A stretch of DNA of 6,058 nt from Bacteroidetes bacterium UBA2234 (GTDB lineage: Bacteria > Bacteroidota > Bacteroidia > NS11-12g > UBA955), in NCBI GenBank assembly GCA_002347985.1, contig DDYM01000013.1, forward strand, positions 1 to 6,058. The letters are read 5' to 3'. Under the pieces are notes generated by a model. It was not told the origin of the DNA. It saw nothing but the letters and a program-made list of their open reading frames with translations, and did not search any database. Position numbers and translations under genes: made by a program. Shown one piece after another: positions 5,460-6,058 of this stretch. Position 1 is the stretch's first letter. Each line of letters opens with the position of its first letter.

Positions 5460-6058
5460 ATGGCAACCAAAATTAGATTGCAAAGACACGGCAGAAAGAA
5501 ACGAGCTTTCTTTCACATTGTGGTGGCGGATTCACGTGCTCCGAGGGATGGCCGATTTATCGAGAAACTCGGTAGTTACAACCCCATCACCAATCCTGCT
5601 ACAATTGAACTTAACGTAGACCGCGCGGCCCAATGGCTGTTAGACGGTGCTCAACCAACCGACACTGCTGCAGCGATTTTAAGCTACAAAGGTGCTGCTT
5701 ACAAGAAGCATTTGCAGGTAGGTGTAAACAAAGGTGCTATCACCCAAGAAGAAGCCGACAAGCGCTTCGCAACTTGGTTGGAAGAAAAAGCTGGACGCAT
5801 TGAAGCGAAAAAATCAAACTTGTCAAGCGCTGCTCAAAAAGCAAAAGCTGAAGGTTTGGCTGCTGAATCAAAGCGTAGAGCTGCTACTGAAGCGAAATTG
5901 GCTGCGAAATTGGCCGAAGCTGAAGCCGCTGCAAATCCAGTTGCTGAAGAAGAAGTTACTACTGAGGAAGCGCCTGCTACCGAAGAGTCTGCTGCTGAAG
6001 AAGCTCCTGCTACCGAAGAGGCCGCTACTGAAGAGGCTCCTGCTGCCGACGACGCTCC
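5460..6058 (+). CDS. rpsP: 30S ribosomal protein S16 with long acidic C-terminal extension (3' partial)
   Basis: ATG at 5460 opens a frame that stays open to the right edge, 199 complete codons. The N-terminus is a classic S16: [20 protein letters not shown] (4-23), [19 protein letters not shown] (24-42), then a strand and helix to about 80 ([31 protein letters not shown]). S16 binds 16S rRNA early in small-subunit assembly. Typical bacterial S16 is about 80-90 residues. This one continues with a charged helical segment (about 95-158: [22 protein letters not shown], then Ala/Lys/Glu-rich) and an acidic Ala/Pro/Thr/Glu tail built from 11-residue units (169 onward). Long S16 tails are seen in Bacteroidota. 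The start fits the conserved S16 N-terminus, follows an A-rich leader, and is preceded by a good promoter. The tail uses mainly GCT, GAA and ACT codons. rimM often follows rpsP, but lies outside the window here. Confidence 0.96.
   Translation, partial: MATKIRLQRHGRKKRAFFHIVVADSRAPRDGRFIEKLGSYNPITNPATIELNVDRAAQWLLDGAQPTDTAAAILSYKGAAYKKHLQVGVNKGAITQEEADKRFATWLEEKAGRIEAKKSNLSSAAQKAKAEGLAAESKRRAATEAKLAAKLAEAEAAANPVAEEEVTTEEAPATEESAAEEAPATEEAATEEAPAADDA
5964..6058 (+). repeat. 33-bp in-frame tandem repeat encoding the S16 tail
   Basis: Units at 5964-5996, 5997-6029 and 6030-6058 (cut by the edge) each begin with codons for EEAPA (residues 169-173, 180-184, 191-195), exactly 11 codons apart, followed by TEES/TEEA/ADDA-type residues. 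The units differ mostly at third codon positions (GAG/GAA, GCG/GCT, ACC/GCC). The total copy number is unknown because the window ends within the array. Confidence 0.85.

Noticed and set aside
5422..5619. A 65-codon plus-strand frame overlapping the start of rpsP
   Set aside because: It is in a different frame from the unmistakable S16 N-terminus and encodes nothing recognisable.

Overview
The window looks like chromosomal DNA of a free-living or aquatic member of the Bacteroidota. The evidence is a large secreted protein ending in a gliding-motility/type IX secretion (T9SS) type B sorting domain, an S16 ribosomal protein with a long Ala/Glu-rich tail, A-rich leaders without Shine-Dalgarno sites, and a Bacteroidota-type promoter (TTG, 20-bp spacer, TAnnTTTG) in front of rpsP. 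Nothing points to a phage, transposon, CRISPR array or integron, and I found no tRNA or rRNA.

Layout. Bases 1-204 are the 3' end of a UvrD/PcrA-type DNA helicase gene on the plus strand. A 106-bp AT-rich gap follows, with no feature I can call. Bases 311-823 (+) encode a small SRPBCC/START-like protein. After an 87-bp gap, 911-1930 (+) encodes a lipoprotein alpha/beta hydrolase of the proline iminopeptidase (S33) type with its catalytic triad intact. These plus-strand genes converge, across only 38 bp, on a very long minus-strand gene (1969-5301; the frame is open to 5403). That gene encodes a multidomain secreted protein: signal peptide, a 'FIENKGQ' N-terminal domain of the DUF7948 kind, a long propeller-like region, an Ig/Fn3-like stretch, four Cys-paired repeats of about 50 residues, a PKD domain and the T9SS C-terminal domain. 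It is divergent from rpsP (5460-6058, +), which runs off the right edge within its repetitive acidic tail.

Function. The genes do not look like one pathway. The helicase and rpsP are housekeeping genes. The SRPBCC protein and the hydrolase may be co-transcribed, but their link is unproven. The secreted protein is probably a surface or released adhesin-like factor exported by T9SS machinery encoded elsewhere. I see no new multi-gene system here. The points most worth a second look are the regular Cys(28)Cys repeats, the acidic insertion in the N-terminal domain, the start site and divergent promoter region between the secreted protein and rpsP, and the 33-bp tandem repeat that builds the S16 tail.
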